Source: CALINF01 sp039990395
GTDB lineage: Bacteria; Pseudomonadota; Gammaproteobacteria; Pseudomonadales; Halieaceae
Direction: 5' to 3'
NCBI GenBank assembly: GCA_039990395.1
Contig: JBDXFZ010000139.1
Span: 310,001-374,000, forward strand
DNA: 64,000 nucleotides
Shown here: positions 44,686-54,222 of the stretch, one piece after another
How positions within the stretch are numbered: the stretch's first letter is position 1
Layout of the letters: every line of letters begins with the position of its first letter
The notes under the pieces: model-generated
The model's input: the letters and a program-made list of their open reading frames with translations, nothing else
What the model was told of the DNA's origin: nothing
The model's database searches: none
Position numbers and translations under genes: made by a program

Positions 44686-46527
44686 TCAGAGCTCTTTCCA
44701 CACCGAATCAAAGGTTGAAGAGGGTACTTTAGGGGTAGATTTACGGCCACTCGCAAGGTCTTCGAGCTGCCGGATGTACTTAAAATCAAATTGGCAAAAA
44801 GTGTTGCCAACCGCGATCTGGCGTATCAGCTTAACGAGAAACTCCTCACCTTCCTTAATGAGTTGAACAGTCTGACGCTCTCGAAAGCCCGACCTAGGGG
44901 TGATCAATGTATGCGGCTGCCCAACCAGCTTGATTTCCGGCAGTAACAAAACCCGCATTGGCTCGGAGTCTTCTCCTGATTTGAGCTTGATGGTTGCGCC
45001 GTAGGAGGTTGCTCTGGGGCTCAGGAGTTCCAATCCCATTAGCGGCTTGGCGTTTTCGATTTGACTGACCCAGCGAATGACAGCGACTACCCAAGCTTGC
45101 TGGCCATCCTCACGGACACACACGATATCGCCGGTCTTTACGTTGGAAGGGAGGGTGCAGTCCAACTCTATACAGTAGCCACCAGGGCTGGCGTTAATCG
45201 TAGTCACAGGGTACACCGGGAACTGCTGCTCGGGCGGCGTATCGTGTTTGGTATTCATGAGCTCTGCGAGGGTAGACTCATCTACCGGTACCGCGACATC
45301 CGGTTGATCCTGATCGTCTTTGTGAGCCTCCTCCCGGTCCAGCACGTCGTCTTCGCCGCTTTTGTCCCACACATCCTTCTTATCCTGGGCGACAAGGAAG
45401 GGATTGGTGGCGATACGATCAGCGGCCGGAGTAAGGTAGTGCGCGCCGTGCAGAACTTGTTCCAGCGTACGGTCTTCGGCGAGACGAAAATGCGCGCTGC
45501 TCAGACCAATGCCCAGCCATAACTTTGACCCGCTTTTAACGCGAGTAAAGTTGCGCTGGCTCATGCTACCCAGAGAGTCGATCAGGTGATCGAGTATATT
45601 AGAGGGAATTGCATTATCTTCGTCAAATCGTAAACCCTTGCGCCCCTCCTGCTTGTCGATCTGGCGCAACTGCTCCAGATGCGCTACCAACGGCTCGGTG
45701 TTTATAAATCGACATTGCGCTCCGGCTCCGCGGGGCGACAGTGCGCTATACATTGGTGGTTGATCGTTGTTCAGATCAATGAGAAAGAGTCCTTTGCCTG
45801 TAGCGGGATCTTGCAGGCGGATAAGTTCGCTCCATTCTTGCAGTCCGCGGTAAATGCCGGCGATGTCAGATTGTCGTAACTGGTTTGGCTTACAGCAGCC
45901 GAGTAGTAGTGGCTGCAGATAAGCTGAGGTGATCGTGGTGCTTCCTGAAATCTGGTCTACGACAGGCAAGTGCGCCAATTGTTGCCTTTCTGCCATCGCA
46001 AACAATTGGTGCAGTCGCAGCCAACTCTGTGCGGCTACAGGTTGGTAGAGTTGGTAGCTCTGTAAGATGGCCCTTCCGGCCAGATTCACGGCGCGCTGTA
46101 ATGCCTCACATGCCAGCCTGGCAGGGTTCACGTCACGAATAGTATCGCTGCGCTGTATGGTCGTAATGGCGACAATCGTATAAGCGGTACAGGCTTGTGA
46201 GTAAAGGTCTGATACCACCTCGGCCAGTTGTCGTGGCTCTTCGGGTAGCACCAATGGCTGATTGAGGAAGCGTTTAGTCAGCGTTGACAGTGCAACAAGT
46301 AACCTGGGCCGTAATGCCTCGAGGATATTGAAGCGGTTCTGCGGAGCCATTTCTACCCGGTTAAGCTCGCCTAGCGCAGCTCGTAACTCGTGGACTACTT
46401 TGCGGGTGTTGGCTACGGGTAGGCCCAAAGCCCAGTGATGCGCTGCTTCAGTATTCAGTGCGAAGTGGCTAAAAGAGGCCAAATCCTGTGTTGGCAGGCG
46501 CAGCTTTATTGGCGACTGTTCTGTCAT
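44686..46527 (-). CDS. PilZ-like domain protein of unknown function
   Basis: A 613-residue cytoplasmic protein without membrane segments. The first 390 residues are mostly helical and unfamiliar, a middle acidic linker follows at about 392-425, and from about 430 a PilZ-like domain shows NASPGGYCIEL, the N-x-S-x-x-G core. The usual upstream RxxxR cannot be made out, so c-di-GMP binding is uncertain. It lies between serB and efp. In Pseudomonas the c-di-GMP protein FimX sits beside serB, which makes a signalling role plausible but not shown. Confidence 0.6.
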   Translation of the reverse strand: MTEQSPIKLRLPTQDLASFSHFALNTEAAHHWALGLPVANTRKVVHELRAALGELNRVEMAPQNRFNILEALRPRLLVALSTLTKRFLNQPLVLPEEPRQLAEVVSDLYSQACTAYTIVAITTIQRSDTIRDVNPARLACEALQRAVNLAGRAILQSYQLYQPVAAQSWLRLHQLFAMAERQQLAHLPVVDQISGSTTITSAYLQPLLLGCCKPNQLRQSDIAGIYRGLQEWSELIRLQDPATGKGLFLIDLNNDQPPMYSALSPRGAGAQCRFINTEPLVAHLEQLRQIDKQEGRKGLRFDEDNAIPSNILDHLIDSLGSMSQRNFTRVKSGSKLWLGIGLSSAHFRLAEDRTLEQVLHGAHYLTPAADRIATNPFLVAQDKKDVWDKSGEDDVLDREEAHKDDQDQPDVAVPVDESTLAELMNTKHDTPPEQQFPVYPVTTINASPGGYCIELDCTLPSNVKTGDIVCVREDGQQAWVVAVIRWVSQIENAKPLMGLELLSPRATSYGATIKLKSGEDSEPMRVLLLPEIKLVGQPHTLITPRSGFRERQTVQLIKEGEEFLVKLIRQIAVGNTFCQFDFKYIRQLEDLASGRKSTPKVPSSTFDSVWKEL

Positions 46528-46579
46528 ACCCCGGGTGCCTCGACGCTGTGGTTATATTTAACTTTGTATGAGTCAGGCT

Positions 46580-46599
46580 ATGGTCTAAGCATAGACCAT
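46580..46599. repeat. perfect inverted repeat between pilZ-like gene and efp
   Basis: ATGGTCTA, four bases, TAGACCAT: a perfect 8-base palindrome with a 4-base spacer in the divergent intergenic region. No T-run follows, so it is more likely an operator than a terminator. Confidence 0.7.
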
Positions 46600-46695
46600 C
46601 TGTGGACTGTGTTGCCACAGCAAAATCACGCACTCCCATCTAGCTGGCCTCTGAGGTATGATTGCCGGCTGTTTGGAACAATGGAAATACCTCAA

Positions 46696-47268
46696 ATGGC
46701 GAATTATTCCACTAGCGAATTTCGCTCCGGCGTGAAGGTGATGCTGGACGGCGAACCCTGCAGTATCCTCGATAATGAGTTTGTTAAACCGGGTAAAGGT
46801 CAGGCCTTCAACCGGGTTAAATTGCGAAACTTGAAGTCCGGCCGGGTCTGGGAGCGCACTTTCAAGTCAGGTGAGAGCCTGGAAGCTGCCGATGTGATGG
46901 AGCGAACCATGGAGTATCTGTATACCGATGGTGAGTTCTGGTACTTCATGGAGCCCGACACGTTTGAGCAGCACCAGGCCGATGCCAAGGCGGTGGGGGA
47001 TGCGCACTTGTGGTTAAAAGAACAGGACAAGAGCGAAGTGACTCTCTACAACGGTGCGCCTTTGTCTGTGGCCCCTCCAAATTTTGTAGAGCTGGAGATC
47101 ACCGAGACGGATCCCGGCTTGAAGGGTGATACCGCCCAAGGCGGCAGCAAGCCGGCCACACTGAGCACTGGCGCCGTAGTGCGCGTTCCACTGTTTCTCA
47201 GTCAGGGCGAAGCCATTCGCGTGGATACCCGCACCGGGGAGTATGTAAGCCGCGCCAGTAAGTCCTAA
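46696..47268 (+). CDS. efp: translation elongation factor P
   Basis: A 190-residue EF-P that rescues ribosomes stalled at polyproline. Lys34 in FVKPGKGQAF is the site beta-lysylated in E. coli. The sequence follows the E. coli protein closely (TFKSGES, DGEFWYFM, PPNFVELEI, GEYVSR). The ATG at 46696 gives ANYSTSEFRSG, the family N-terminus. An ATG at 46681 would add five residues. The modifying enzyme gene follows after 16 bases. Confidence 0.96.
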   Translation: MANYSTSEFRSGVKVMLDGEPCSILDNEFVKPGKGQAFNRVKLRNLKSGRVWERTFKSGESLEAADVMERTMEYLYTDGEFWYFMEPDTFEQHQADAKAVGDAHLWLKEQDKSEVTLYNGAPLSVAPPNFVELEITETDPGLKGDTAQGGSKPATLSTGAVVRVPLFLSQGEAIRVDTRTGEYVSRASKS

Positions 47269-47284
47269 CGCGCCCGTTGCCGCC

Positions 47285-48244
47285 ATGCCTGCGTGGCAAC
47301 CTTCGGCATCTCTTGCCCAGCTGCGTTCGCGCTCGGCACTACTGAGCCAGTTGCGCCATTTTTTTACGCAACGCGAGGTTTTAGAGGTTGAGACTCCGTT
47401 GTTGTGCCGCTTTGGTGTCACTGATCCTTCTCTGGAGCCTTTGAAGGTTCAATACGGCGCATCACTTGCTGAGGGTGAACGCTATCTTCAAACCTCGCCA
47501 GAATACGCGATGAAGCGGTTACTGGCACAGTATCCCGAGCCGATCTTCCAGATAAGCCGCGCGTTTCGTGACGGCGAGGCGGGCGCTCTCCACAACCCGG
47601 AATTCAGCCTACTGGAGTGGTATCGACCGGACTGGAATCATCACCAGCTGATGGAGGAAGTCGCCGAGCTTTGTATGACCTGCCTGGGCGATAAGACGGT
47701 GAGTCGTTATACCTACCGAGAACTTTTTCACGCCTATCTGAATATTGATCCTTTTATCGAGACTGATACGGCGTTGCGCGCACTGGCGGGTCAGCATATT
47801 GATATCGGCTCCATGCAAGGTGAGCGCGACTTGTGGCTGGACCTGCTGTTGTCTCATCTGATTGAACCGCAGTTGCGCACCAGTGGTTTGTGCTTTGTTT
47901 ATGACTATCCCGCCTCTCAGGCAGCGTTGGCGCGTGTCGACACCGCAGGAGAATATGATGTTGGACACCGCTTCGAGCTCTACGTTGATGGTGTGGAGCT
48001 AGCCAACGGGTATTGGGAGTTGGGTGATGCCAGCGAACAGCGAGCCAGATTTGAAGCTGACAATGCGAGGCGTCGTGCTGCAGGGCAGTCCGAGCGTCCG
48101 ATAGACCCTTACCTTTTGGAGGCTCTGAAGGCTGGATTACCGGATTGCAGCGGTGTTGCGTTGGGCGTAGACAGATTGTTGATGCTGCAAACAGGCTGTG
48201 AAGATATCCGCGATGTGCTGGCGTTTGATTGGCAGCGAAGTTAG
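47285..48244 (+). CDS. epmA: EF-P beta-lysylation protein EpmA
   Basis: A 319-residue class II lysyl-tRNA synthetase paralog lacking the anticodon domain. Motif-like segments are FRDGEAGALHNPEFSLLEWY and GVALGVDRLLML. It attaches beta-lysine to Lys34 of EF-P. Placement directly after efp makes the assignment firm. EpmB, which makes beta-lysine, is not in the window. Its stop overlaps that of the converging thioesterase gene. Confidence 0.96.
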   Translation: MPAWQPSASLAQLRSRSALLSQLRHFFTQREVLEVETPLLCRFGVTDPSLEPLKVQYGASLAEGERYLQTSPEYAMKRLLAQYPEPIFQISRAFRDGEAGALHNPEFSLLEWYRPDWNHHQLMEEVAELCMTCLGDKTVSRYTYRELFHAYLNIDPFIETDTALRALAGQHIDIGSMQGERDLWLDLLLSHLIEPQLRTSGLCFVYDYPASQAALARVDTAGEYDVGHRFELYVDGVELANGYWELGDASEQRARFEADNARRRAAGQSERPIDPYLLEALKAGLPDCSGVALGVDRLLMLQTGCEDIRDVLAFDWQRS

Positions 48245-48714
48245 TCGGAGCGATCCAATACAACTGCCCCGTAGCCGCTGATAAACTCCGGTGGCAAGCG
48301 CTTGGGCCGGCCTGTGTCCAGAGCGATGCAGACAAACTGTACATCACCACGTAAGAGAGTAGCGCCGTCCTCTATGCGTATGATCTGGAAACAGCGCCTC
48401 ATGCTTAGCCGCTTGTCCCAGTCCACGATCCACGTGCCTGCTATCAGCCGGTCACCCTCACGTGAGGCCTGCAGATAGTCGTATTCACAATGGGTAATTG
48501 CCATCGCCCTGTTCAGCGCCTGATAACGCTCCAGATCTAAGCCCAGCGAGGCGGAGTGGTTCCACGCTACCTGTTCACACCAACCGATATAGACAGTGTT
48601 ATTGGTGTGCAGCAGACCGTCAATATGTTCGGGCTGCACCTCAATCTCTAATGTGTGGGGATGCGGATAATCCCAAACAGACTCCAGCGAGGATTTGATT
48701 CTGTCTTCTGGCAT
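48241..48714 (-). CDS. acyl-CoA thioesterase, 4HBT fold
   Basis: A 157-residue hot-dog-fold thioesterase. The segment IDGLLHTNNTVYIGWCEQVAW carries the catalytic-loop pattern of YbgC/FadM-type enzymes. It probably hydrolyses acyl-CoA thioesters in the cytoplasm. It lies 3 bases after nhaC on the same strand, with no clear link to it. Confidence 0.85.
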   Translation of the reverse strand: MPEDRIKSSLESVWDYPHPHTLEIEVQPEHIDGLLHTNNTVYIGWCEQVAWNHSASLGLDLERYQALNRAMAITHCEYDYLQASREGDRLIAGTWIVDWDKRLSMRRCFQIIRIEDGATLLRGDVQFVCIALDTGRPKRLPPEFISGYGAVVLDRSD

Positions 48715-48717
48715 AGC

Positions 48718-50208
48718 TTATTTGCCGTGTGCCATCATACTCTCGTCACCGCTGTCTTCTTCTTGCTCCAGAGGTTTCTGTGCAATATTCAAGAACGCGT
48801 AGATGACCGCGATAACGGGACACAGCAGATTGAAGAAAGCGAACGGCGCATAGCTGAACGTGGCTATCCCCAAGGTAGCCGCCATATAGGCGCCGCAGGT
48901 ATTCCATGGGATCAGGGCCGATGTGAGAGTAGCGGAGTCCTCAAGCGTACGTGAGAGATTGAGACCCGACAGTCCCCGACGCTCATACTCTTCTTTGTAC
49001 ATTCGCCCCGGCAATGCGACGGCAATGTACTGGTCTGCAGCCAAAATATTGGCCGATATGCAGGTGCCAACGGTCGTTGCGATCAGCGACCCCGTGCTAT
49101 TTACGCTGCGCAGCGCGAGCGTAAGGAGGTAGTTGAGAATGCCGGTACGCTCGAGCACGCCGCCAAAGCCCAGAGCACTAATAACCAGCCATACGGTATT
49201 TAGCATGCTGCTCATGCCGCCTTTGGAAAGAAGCGCATCGAGAAATTCGTTGCCGCTGGCAGACGCGTAGCCATCAAACAAACTTATCCAAATTCCTTTT
49301 AGGAGTACAAAGGCCTGGCTTAACTCGCCCGTATCGCCCGCTAGCCTAACTACTTGGGTAGGTTGGAAAATCAGTGCAAATATGGCGCCTGCTAGTGCGC
49401 TGATTACTATCGCCGGGTAGGCCGGAAAACGCTTATAAACCAGAGCCAGCATAAGTACTAGAGGCAACATAAGATGGGTGCCGATTGAAAATTCCTGTTC
49501 GAGACTTGCTTGCAGCAAGGCGATCTCTTGTGGGGTTGCGGCATTCGAGCTGCCGATCAATGCAAAGATAGTTAGTGCAATAGCGAAGCTGGGCACCGTA
49601 GTCCACAGCATATGCCGGATGTGATCAAAGAGATCGACACTGGTTGCCGCCGCAGCGAGATTCGTTGTGTCAGACATAGGTGAAAGCTTGTCACCAAAAT
49701 AGGCACCCGAGACTATTGCACCTGCGGTGATGGCGGGGGATAAGTCGAAACTGCCGGCGATACCCATCAACCCAATTCCAAGTGTGCCAGCTACTGTCCA
49801 AGAGCTGCCTATACTGATGGCCACGATGGCGCAGATCAACGCGCTGGCCGCGTAGAAAATACTGGGATTCAATACCTGCACGCCATAATAGATCATCGCA
49901 GGAACCGTACCGCTCAAAATCCATGTGCCAATTAGCATGCCTACGGCGAGTAGAATCAAAGTGGGCCCCAGACCCACGCCAATTCCAGTAATAATACCTT
50001 CTTGGGCTTGGCGCCATGAGATTCCGGTGCGCTTTCCCACCATGGCGGCGATGCAAGTCGCTAGAACCAGTGCGACCTGGTTCGCGCCATAGGATGAGTC
50101 TGAACCGAACAGGTAGACAGAGCAGCCTAGTAGCAGGATCAGAAACAGTATGGGCGTAAAGGCCAGCAGAGGCGTAAGTTTTGGATTGGTGTGTTGAGTG
50201 GAGCTCAC
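48718..50208 (-). CDS. nhaC: Na+/H+ antiporter, NhaC family
   Basis: A 496-residue membrane protein with about 11-12 helices. GAYFGDKLSPMSDTTNLAAA and LIPWNTCGAYMAATLG are NhaC signatures. It exchanges sodium for protons, which suits a marine life. The start is GTG at 50208. The upstream 200 bases before the divergent PQQ gene have no clear promoter. Confidence 0.92.
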   Translation of the reverse strand: MSSTQHTNPKLTPLLAFTPILFLILLLGCSVYLFGSDSSYGANQVALVLATCIAAMVGKRTGISWRQAQEGIITGIGVGLGPTLILLAVGMLIGTWILSGTVPAMIYYGVQVLNPSIFYAASALICAIVAISIGSSWTVAGTLGIGLMGIAGSFDLSPAITAGAIVSGAYFGDKLSPMSDTTNLAAAATSVDLFDHIRHMLWTTVPSFAIALTIFALIGSSNAATPQEIALLQASLEQEFSIGTHLMLPLVLMLALVYKRFPAYPAIVISALAGAIFALIFQPTQVVRLAGDTGELSQAFVLLKGIWISLFDGYASASGNEFLDALLSKGGMSSMLNTVWLVISALGFGGVLERTGILNYLLTLALRSVNSTGSLIATTVGTCISANILAADQYIAVALPGRMYKEEYERRGLSGLNLSRTLEDSATLTSALIPWNTCGAYMAATLGIATFSYAPFAFFNLLCPVIAVIYAFLNIAQKPLEQEEDSGDESMMAHGK

Positions 50209-50414
50209 AGAGGGCCGTCCTTCTGGTACACGGGCTATGGGCGTTAGTGTGGCGGTACAGCCAGCACCTGAGCCGTGAGAATGCCTGAAAATACTGTTCG
50301 GGTATAGTCGTGGTTGGGTCGTCGTGCACGCTCAGGCGCGTGTTATTGGCAGGGACAGAGTAAGTACCTTCGCGTAGAATCTGCGGTGTTTCACGTAACC
50401 ATGAGAGTTCCCTT

Positions 50415-51548
50415 ATGTTGATCTTATCCAGAGCCCAGTCCGCAATTCTGGTCATGGTGTTGCCGGCGTTGTTGTTCGCATGCTCGGGAACCGCCAACGA
50501 GAGTACAGTGCCGCCTGATTTAGGCGATGTGACAATGGTCACATTGGTCGAAGAGCTCGATGACCCTTGGGGTATGGACTTTCTACCCGGGGGTGACTTG
50601 CTGGTGACTGAAAAGACCGGCCGGCTAAATCGTATTGATGGCAAGACTTGGGCTTCTGCGCCAGTGTCTGGATTGCCTGAAATTGCTCAGAAGGCAGGGC
50701 AGGGCGGTTTATTGGATGTCCTGGTTCATCCCGATTTTGCAAACACACGATGGGTGTATTTCAGCTACGCAATCGCGGATGGAGAGACCTACACAACAAG
50801 AGTCAGCCGCGGTCGGCTTGAGGGAAATTCACTGTCGGATGTTGAGACCTTGTTTACGGCGGAGCCCTTCTTTAAAACGCGGCGTCATTTTGGGTCACGA
50901 CTCCTGCTCGATGACGGCTACCTCTACATCACCGTCGGTGATCGCGCGAACCGTGATCTTGCACAAAGCCTGGCGACCCACAATGGCAAAGTAATGCGAC
51001 TGCGAGAAGACGGAGCAATCCCGCAGGATAACCCGTTTGTAGATAACGCCGAGGCGCGGCCAGAGATATGGACTTACGGTCATAGGAATCCGCAGGGTAT
51101 GGCCAAGCATCCGGTGGATGGCAGTATATGGATAGCAGAGCACGGTCCGCAGGGCGGAGACGAGATCAATGTGCTGTCTCGTGGGAATAATTACGGCTGG
51201 CCGTTGGTGACCTATGGCGAGGAATATGGGGGCGGCAAGATCGGCCAGGGCAAGGCGCTGGATGGCACTGTGCAGCCGATAAAGTACTGGGTGCCTTCTA
51301 TCGGCACCGGCGGAATAGAGTTTTATACCGGTGATGCGTATTCACGCTGGCAGCCTTCGCTGCTTGTGGCGGGGCTTAAACTTACTCATATCAGCCGGCT
51401 TGAACTGGCAGGCGATGGCGTAGGAAAAGAGTACTTGCTGCTTGATGAGCGCAAACTGCGTATCCGCGATGTACAGTTTGGCCCTGATGGGAAGTTGTAC
51501 GCGCTTGCCGGCGGCGACCGTCTGATACGCCTGGATCCTGCGCATTAG
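50415..51548 (+). CDS. PQQ-dependent sugar dehydrogenase (YliI/Asd-like), lipoprotein
   Basis: A 377-residue beta-propeller enzyme with a lipoprotein signal (LLFACSG, lipid cysteine near residue 23). DDPWGMDFLPGGDLLVTEK, GQGGLLDVLVHPDF, YLYITVGDRANRD and WTYGHRNPQGMA are typical of soluble aldose dehydrogenases. The enzyme would oxidise aldoses in the periplasm with PQQ. No PQQ synthesis genes are in the window. It precedes an EamA permease. Confidence 0.9.
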   Translation: MLILSRAQSAILVMVLPALLFACSGTANESTVPPDLGDVTMVTLVEELDDPWGMDFLPGGDLLVTEKTGRLNRIDGKTWASAPVSGLPEIAQKAGQGGLLDVLVHPDFANTRWVYFSYAIADGETYTTRVSRGRLEGNSLSDVETLFTAEPFFKTRRHFGSRLLLDDGYLYITVGDRANRDLAQSLATHNGKVMRLREDGAIPQDNPFVDNAEARPEIWTYGHRNPQGMAKHPVDGSIWIAEHGPQGGDEINVLSRGNNYGWPLVTYGEEYGGGKIGQGKALDGTVQPIKYWVPSIGTGGIEFYTGDAYSRWQPSLLVAGLKLTHISRLELAGDGVGKEYLLLDERKLRIRDVQFGPDGKLYALAGGDRLIRLDPAH

Positions 51549-51574
51549 ATGCGATCTCGCCATTGCGGGGAATT

Positions 51575-52471
51575 ATGACTAACGACAGAAAAGCGTTGTG
51601 GCTTGGGCTATCGGCTATCGCTCTTTGGTCAACCGTTGCAACCGCGATGAAGCTTGCGTTGCGAGAGCTGGACGTATTGCAATTACTAACTATCGCTGTG
51701 TGTTGTTCCGCGCTTGCACTTTTGACGATTGTTGCCTGGCAGAAGAAGTTACCGCGGCTAAGCGAGTATTTTCGTGAAACGCCAGGTTATTTCCTGCTGA
51801 TGGGGCTGGTTAATCCCTTAGGCTACTATCTTATTCTGTTTCGTTCGTACGATCTGCTGCCCGCACAGCAGGCTCAACCGATAAATTATACGTGGGCGAT
51901 CATGCTCGCTTTGCTGGCTGTTCCTCTATTGGGCCAGCGTTTGACGGCGCGAGACATCCTCGCTGTAGTGCTTGGCTATCTTGGCGTTGTCGTGATTGCA
52001 ACCCGTGGTGATTTACTGGGTATGGAGTTCGACAGCGTCGAGGGTGTTATCTACGCACTAGTGAGCACCGTCGTTTGGGCGCTCTACTGGATAGCGAGCA
52101 CCCGTAATACCCGTGATCCCATTGTGTCTTTGTGCGTAAATTTTCTTGTAGCAGCTCCACTTGCTGTCATTCTTTGCGCGATATTCTCGGATCTGTCAGT
52201 CGCTAACTGGCGCGGATTGCTGCCAGCTGTTTATGTCGGCCTTTTTGAAATGGGTATTACGTTTGTGCTGTGGTCTCTGGCGCTGCGATATGCCAGTGGT
52301 GTTTCGCGGGTGGGCAACCTTATTTTTCTGTCACCACTGTTGTCGCTTGTTTTCATTGCCACGATTCTTGGGGAATCAATACACCCGGCTACCCTGATTG
52401 GGCTGGCGCTCATCATCCCCGGTGTGCTGTTGCAACAACAACAGCGACCTGTGGAAAGAGTGTCGGAATAG
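51575..52471 (+). CDS. EamA/DMT-family transporter
   Basis: A 298-residue permease with ten predicted helices in two EamA repeats. The first repeat has SAIALWSTVATAMKLAL and the second VEGVIYALVSTVVWALYWIAS. Substrates in this family range from amino acids to metabolites and cannot be told here. The ATG at 51575 has GGGGA before it. It is 26 bases after the PQQ dehydrogenase gene on the same strand. Confidence 0.9.
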   Translation: MTNDRKALWLGLSAIALWSTVATAMKLALRELDVLQLLTIAVCCSALALLTIVAWQKKLPRLSEYFRETPGYFLLMGLVNPLGYYLILFRSYDLLPAQQAQPINYTWAIMLALLAVPLLGQRLTARDILAVVLGYLGVVVIATRGDLLGMEFDSVEGVIYALVSTVVWALYWIASTRNTRDPIVSLCVNFLVAAPLAVILCAIFSDLSVANWRGLLPAVYVGLFEMGITFVLWSLALRYASGVSRVGNLIFLSPLLSLVFIATILGESIHPATLIGLALIIPGVLLQQQQRPVERVSE

Positions 52472-52509
52472 GTGGTTGATGAATGCATTTTTGGGTGAAG
52501 TAGCAGCGG

Positions 52510-54222
52510 TTGATTGTGGCTGGCCAGGATAAAAAAATCGCAACGGGCGGTCAGGCGAGTATCGAGCTGAAGCCAAAGTATTATCTGTCCAACTTCCAGC
52601 ACTTGTGCGATTCCGTTACCAACCAGTACGACGACCTTCTCACAGTCGAGGAAAAGCGCTTCCTTGAAGAGTTCGCTCGACTGAGTGAGGCTAGCAGATG
52701 CCTCTACATACGCCTCATATCTCGCCGAGGGCCATGGTTTCGCGACACCCGTCTTGCGTATTCGGAAATCGGCCCACTGTCTGCCCCAATCACTGAACTA
52801 GTGTCAGAAGGCTTTCTTACGCAGGCAGAGGAACTTACCGTTGAGGAGTTGGGCAAGCTCTTCACGCGGGACGAGTTACAGAGAGTCTTTGGTACAGAAC
52901 TGCCAACACCCAAGCCAACGTCCAAGGGCGCTTTATTGGAGGCGATCACTGAACTGGCCTGGTCTGACAAGCGGCATTATGAAATAGCCTCTAGCGTTTC
53001 AAACGATCGCATCATCGCGCCACTAGGTAGCGATACTGTCGCATTGCTGCAGTTGTTGTTTTTTGGAAACAGGCGTCAGAGCCTTACGGATTTTGTGCTG
53101 TCAGACCTGGGTTTGGCCAGGTATTACCCCTATTCTCTAGCACGCGCATTGCGCCTTTTCCCTTCGCGGGAGGCGATAGAGGACTATCAATTGTGCGGTG
53201 ATCTTTCCGACACGTATTGGTTGTATCAAGAGCTGGATCCCAGCCAGCGCGACCCCACATTTTTGATTGAGCTGGGAGAGGTATTATGCGATCTCGAGTT
53301 TGTCTACGAAGCGTCCAGCAAGCGCTGGTTTCGCCTTTGTAATCGCGTGGCTCGAGACCTCGAGCGACAAGAGCAATGGGTGTTGGCCTATAAACTCTAT
53401 GGCTGCAGTAAGCTTCACCCTGCGCGAGAGCGGACACTGCGTGTGTTGGAGCAGATGGAGCAATGGGAGGATGTCCGATTGTTGGTTGAATCCATAAAAG
53501 CATTGCCCTGGTGTGAAGCAGAACGCGATGCACTGCGGCGCATGGAACCGCGACTACGGCGTAAGATGGGGGAGCCTGCCGCAAAGCGTCCGCGTCAGCA
53601 GTTTGCAGAATTGCGCCTGTCCGTGACTCGGGGTTCTGCATCCGTGGAGATTGCGGTTGCTCAGGCATTATCTGCGCAGTGGCATGAGGTGCATTACGTG
53701 GAAAACACACTCATGTGTGGGCTCTTCGGTCTGGCATTCTGGGAGCAAATTTTTGCGCCCATACCTGGTGCGTTCAACAACGCTTTCCAGAGTGTGCCTG
53801 CAGACATGTACGAACAGGAATTTCTGCGCCGTCGGCAGACATTGTTAGAGCAGCGCCTGCAGCAGCTGGAGTTGCAGTCACTAGAATCAGTACTGGATGA
53901 GGCCTACATCAATTTTCAGGGGTATCAGAACCGCTGGGTAAGCTGGCGATATCTTAGTCGCGAGCTGGTTGCTGCTGCGGCCGCGTGTATTCCTTCAGAA
54001 CACCTGCTAAGCATCTGGCAACGAATGCTTTTTGATCCCGGTGAAAACAGGCGGGGTTTTCCTGACCTTATTGCCTTTGGTGACGAACCGGGCGACTACC
54101 TGATGCTGGAAGTTAAAGGGCCCGGCGATACTCTGCAGGAAAGTCAGAAGCGTTGGCTGCGACACTTCCAGAGTGAAGATATTCCGGCGCAGGTTGGTTG
54201 GGTGGAATGGTGTGATGCCTGA
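52510..54222 (+). CDS. VRR-NUC nuclease (FAN1-like)
   Basis: A 570-residue protein of the FAN1 group, structure-selective nucleases for DNA crosslink repair. YYLSNFQHLCDSV near 27 and FLEEFARLSEASRCLYIRLISRRGPWF are family signatures, with a SAP/wHTH-like region and TPR-like helices in the middle. The VRR-NUC domain near 515-545 has GFPDLIAFGDE and LEVKGPGD, giving the D...ExK catalytic set. The start is TTG at 52510 or GTG at 52516 and is not certain. Its end overlaps the helicase start by 8 bases. Confidence 0.9.
   Translation: MIVAGQDKKIATGGQASIELKPKYYLSNFQHLCDSVTNQYDDLLTVEEKRFLEEFARLSEASRCLYIRLISRRGPWFRDTRLAYSEIGPLSAPITELVSEGFLTQAEELTVEELGKLFTRDELQRVFGTELPTPKPTSKGALLEAITELAWSDKRHYEIASSVSNDRIIAPLGSDTVALLQLLFFGNRRQSLTDFVLSDLGLARYYPYSLARALRLFPSREAIEDYQLCGDLSDTYWLYQELDPSQRDPTFLIELGEVLCDLEFVYEASSKRWFRLCNRVARDLERQEQWVLAYKLYGCSKLHPARERTLRVLEQMEQWEDVRLLVESIKALPWCEAERDALRRMEPRLRRKMGEPAAKRPRQQFAELRLSVTRGSASVEIAVAQALSAQWHEVHYVENTLMCGLFGLAFWEQIFAPIPGAFNNAFQSVPADMYEQEFLRRRQTLLEQRLQQLELQSLESVLDEAYINFQGYQNRWVSWRYLSRELVAAAAACIPSEHLLSIWQRMLFDPGENRRGFPDLIAFGDEPGDYLMLEVKGPGDTLQESQKRWLRHFQSEDIPAQVGWVEWCDA

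Noticed and set aside
49691..50644. 317-codon minus-strand frame spanning nhaC and the PQQ gene
   Set aside because: It runs antisense to the PQQ dehydrogenase and out of frame through nhaC. The middle part in the gap looks mildly protein-like but has no start, ribosome site or known motif.
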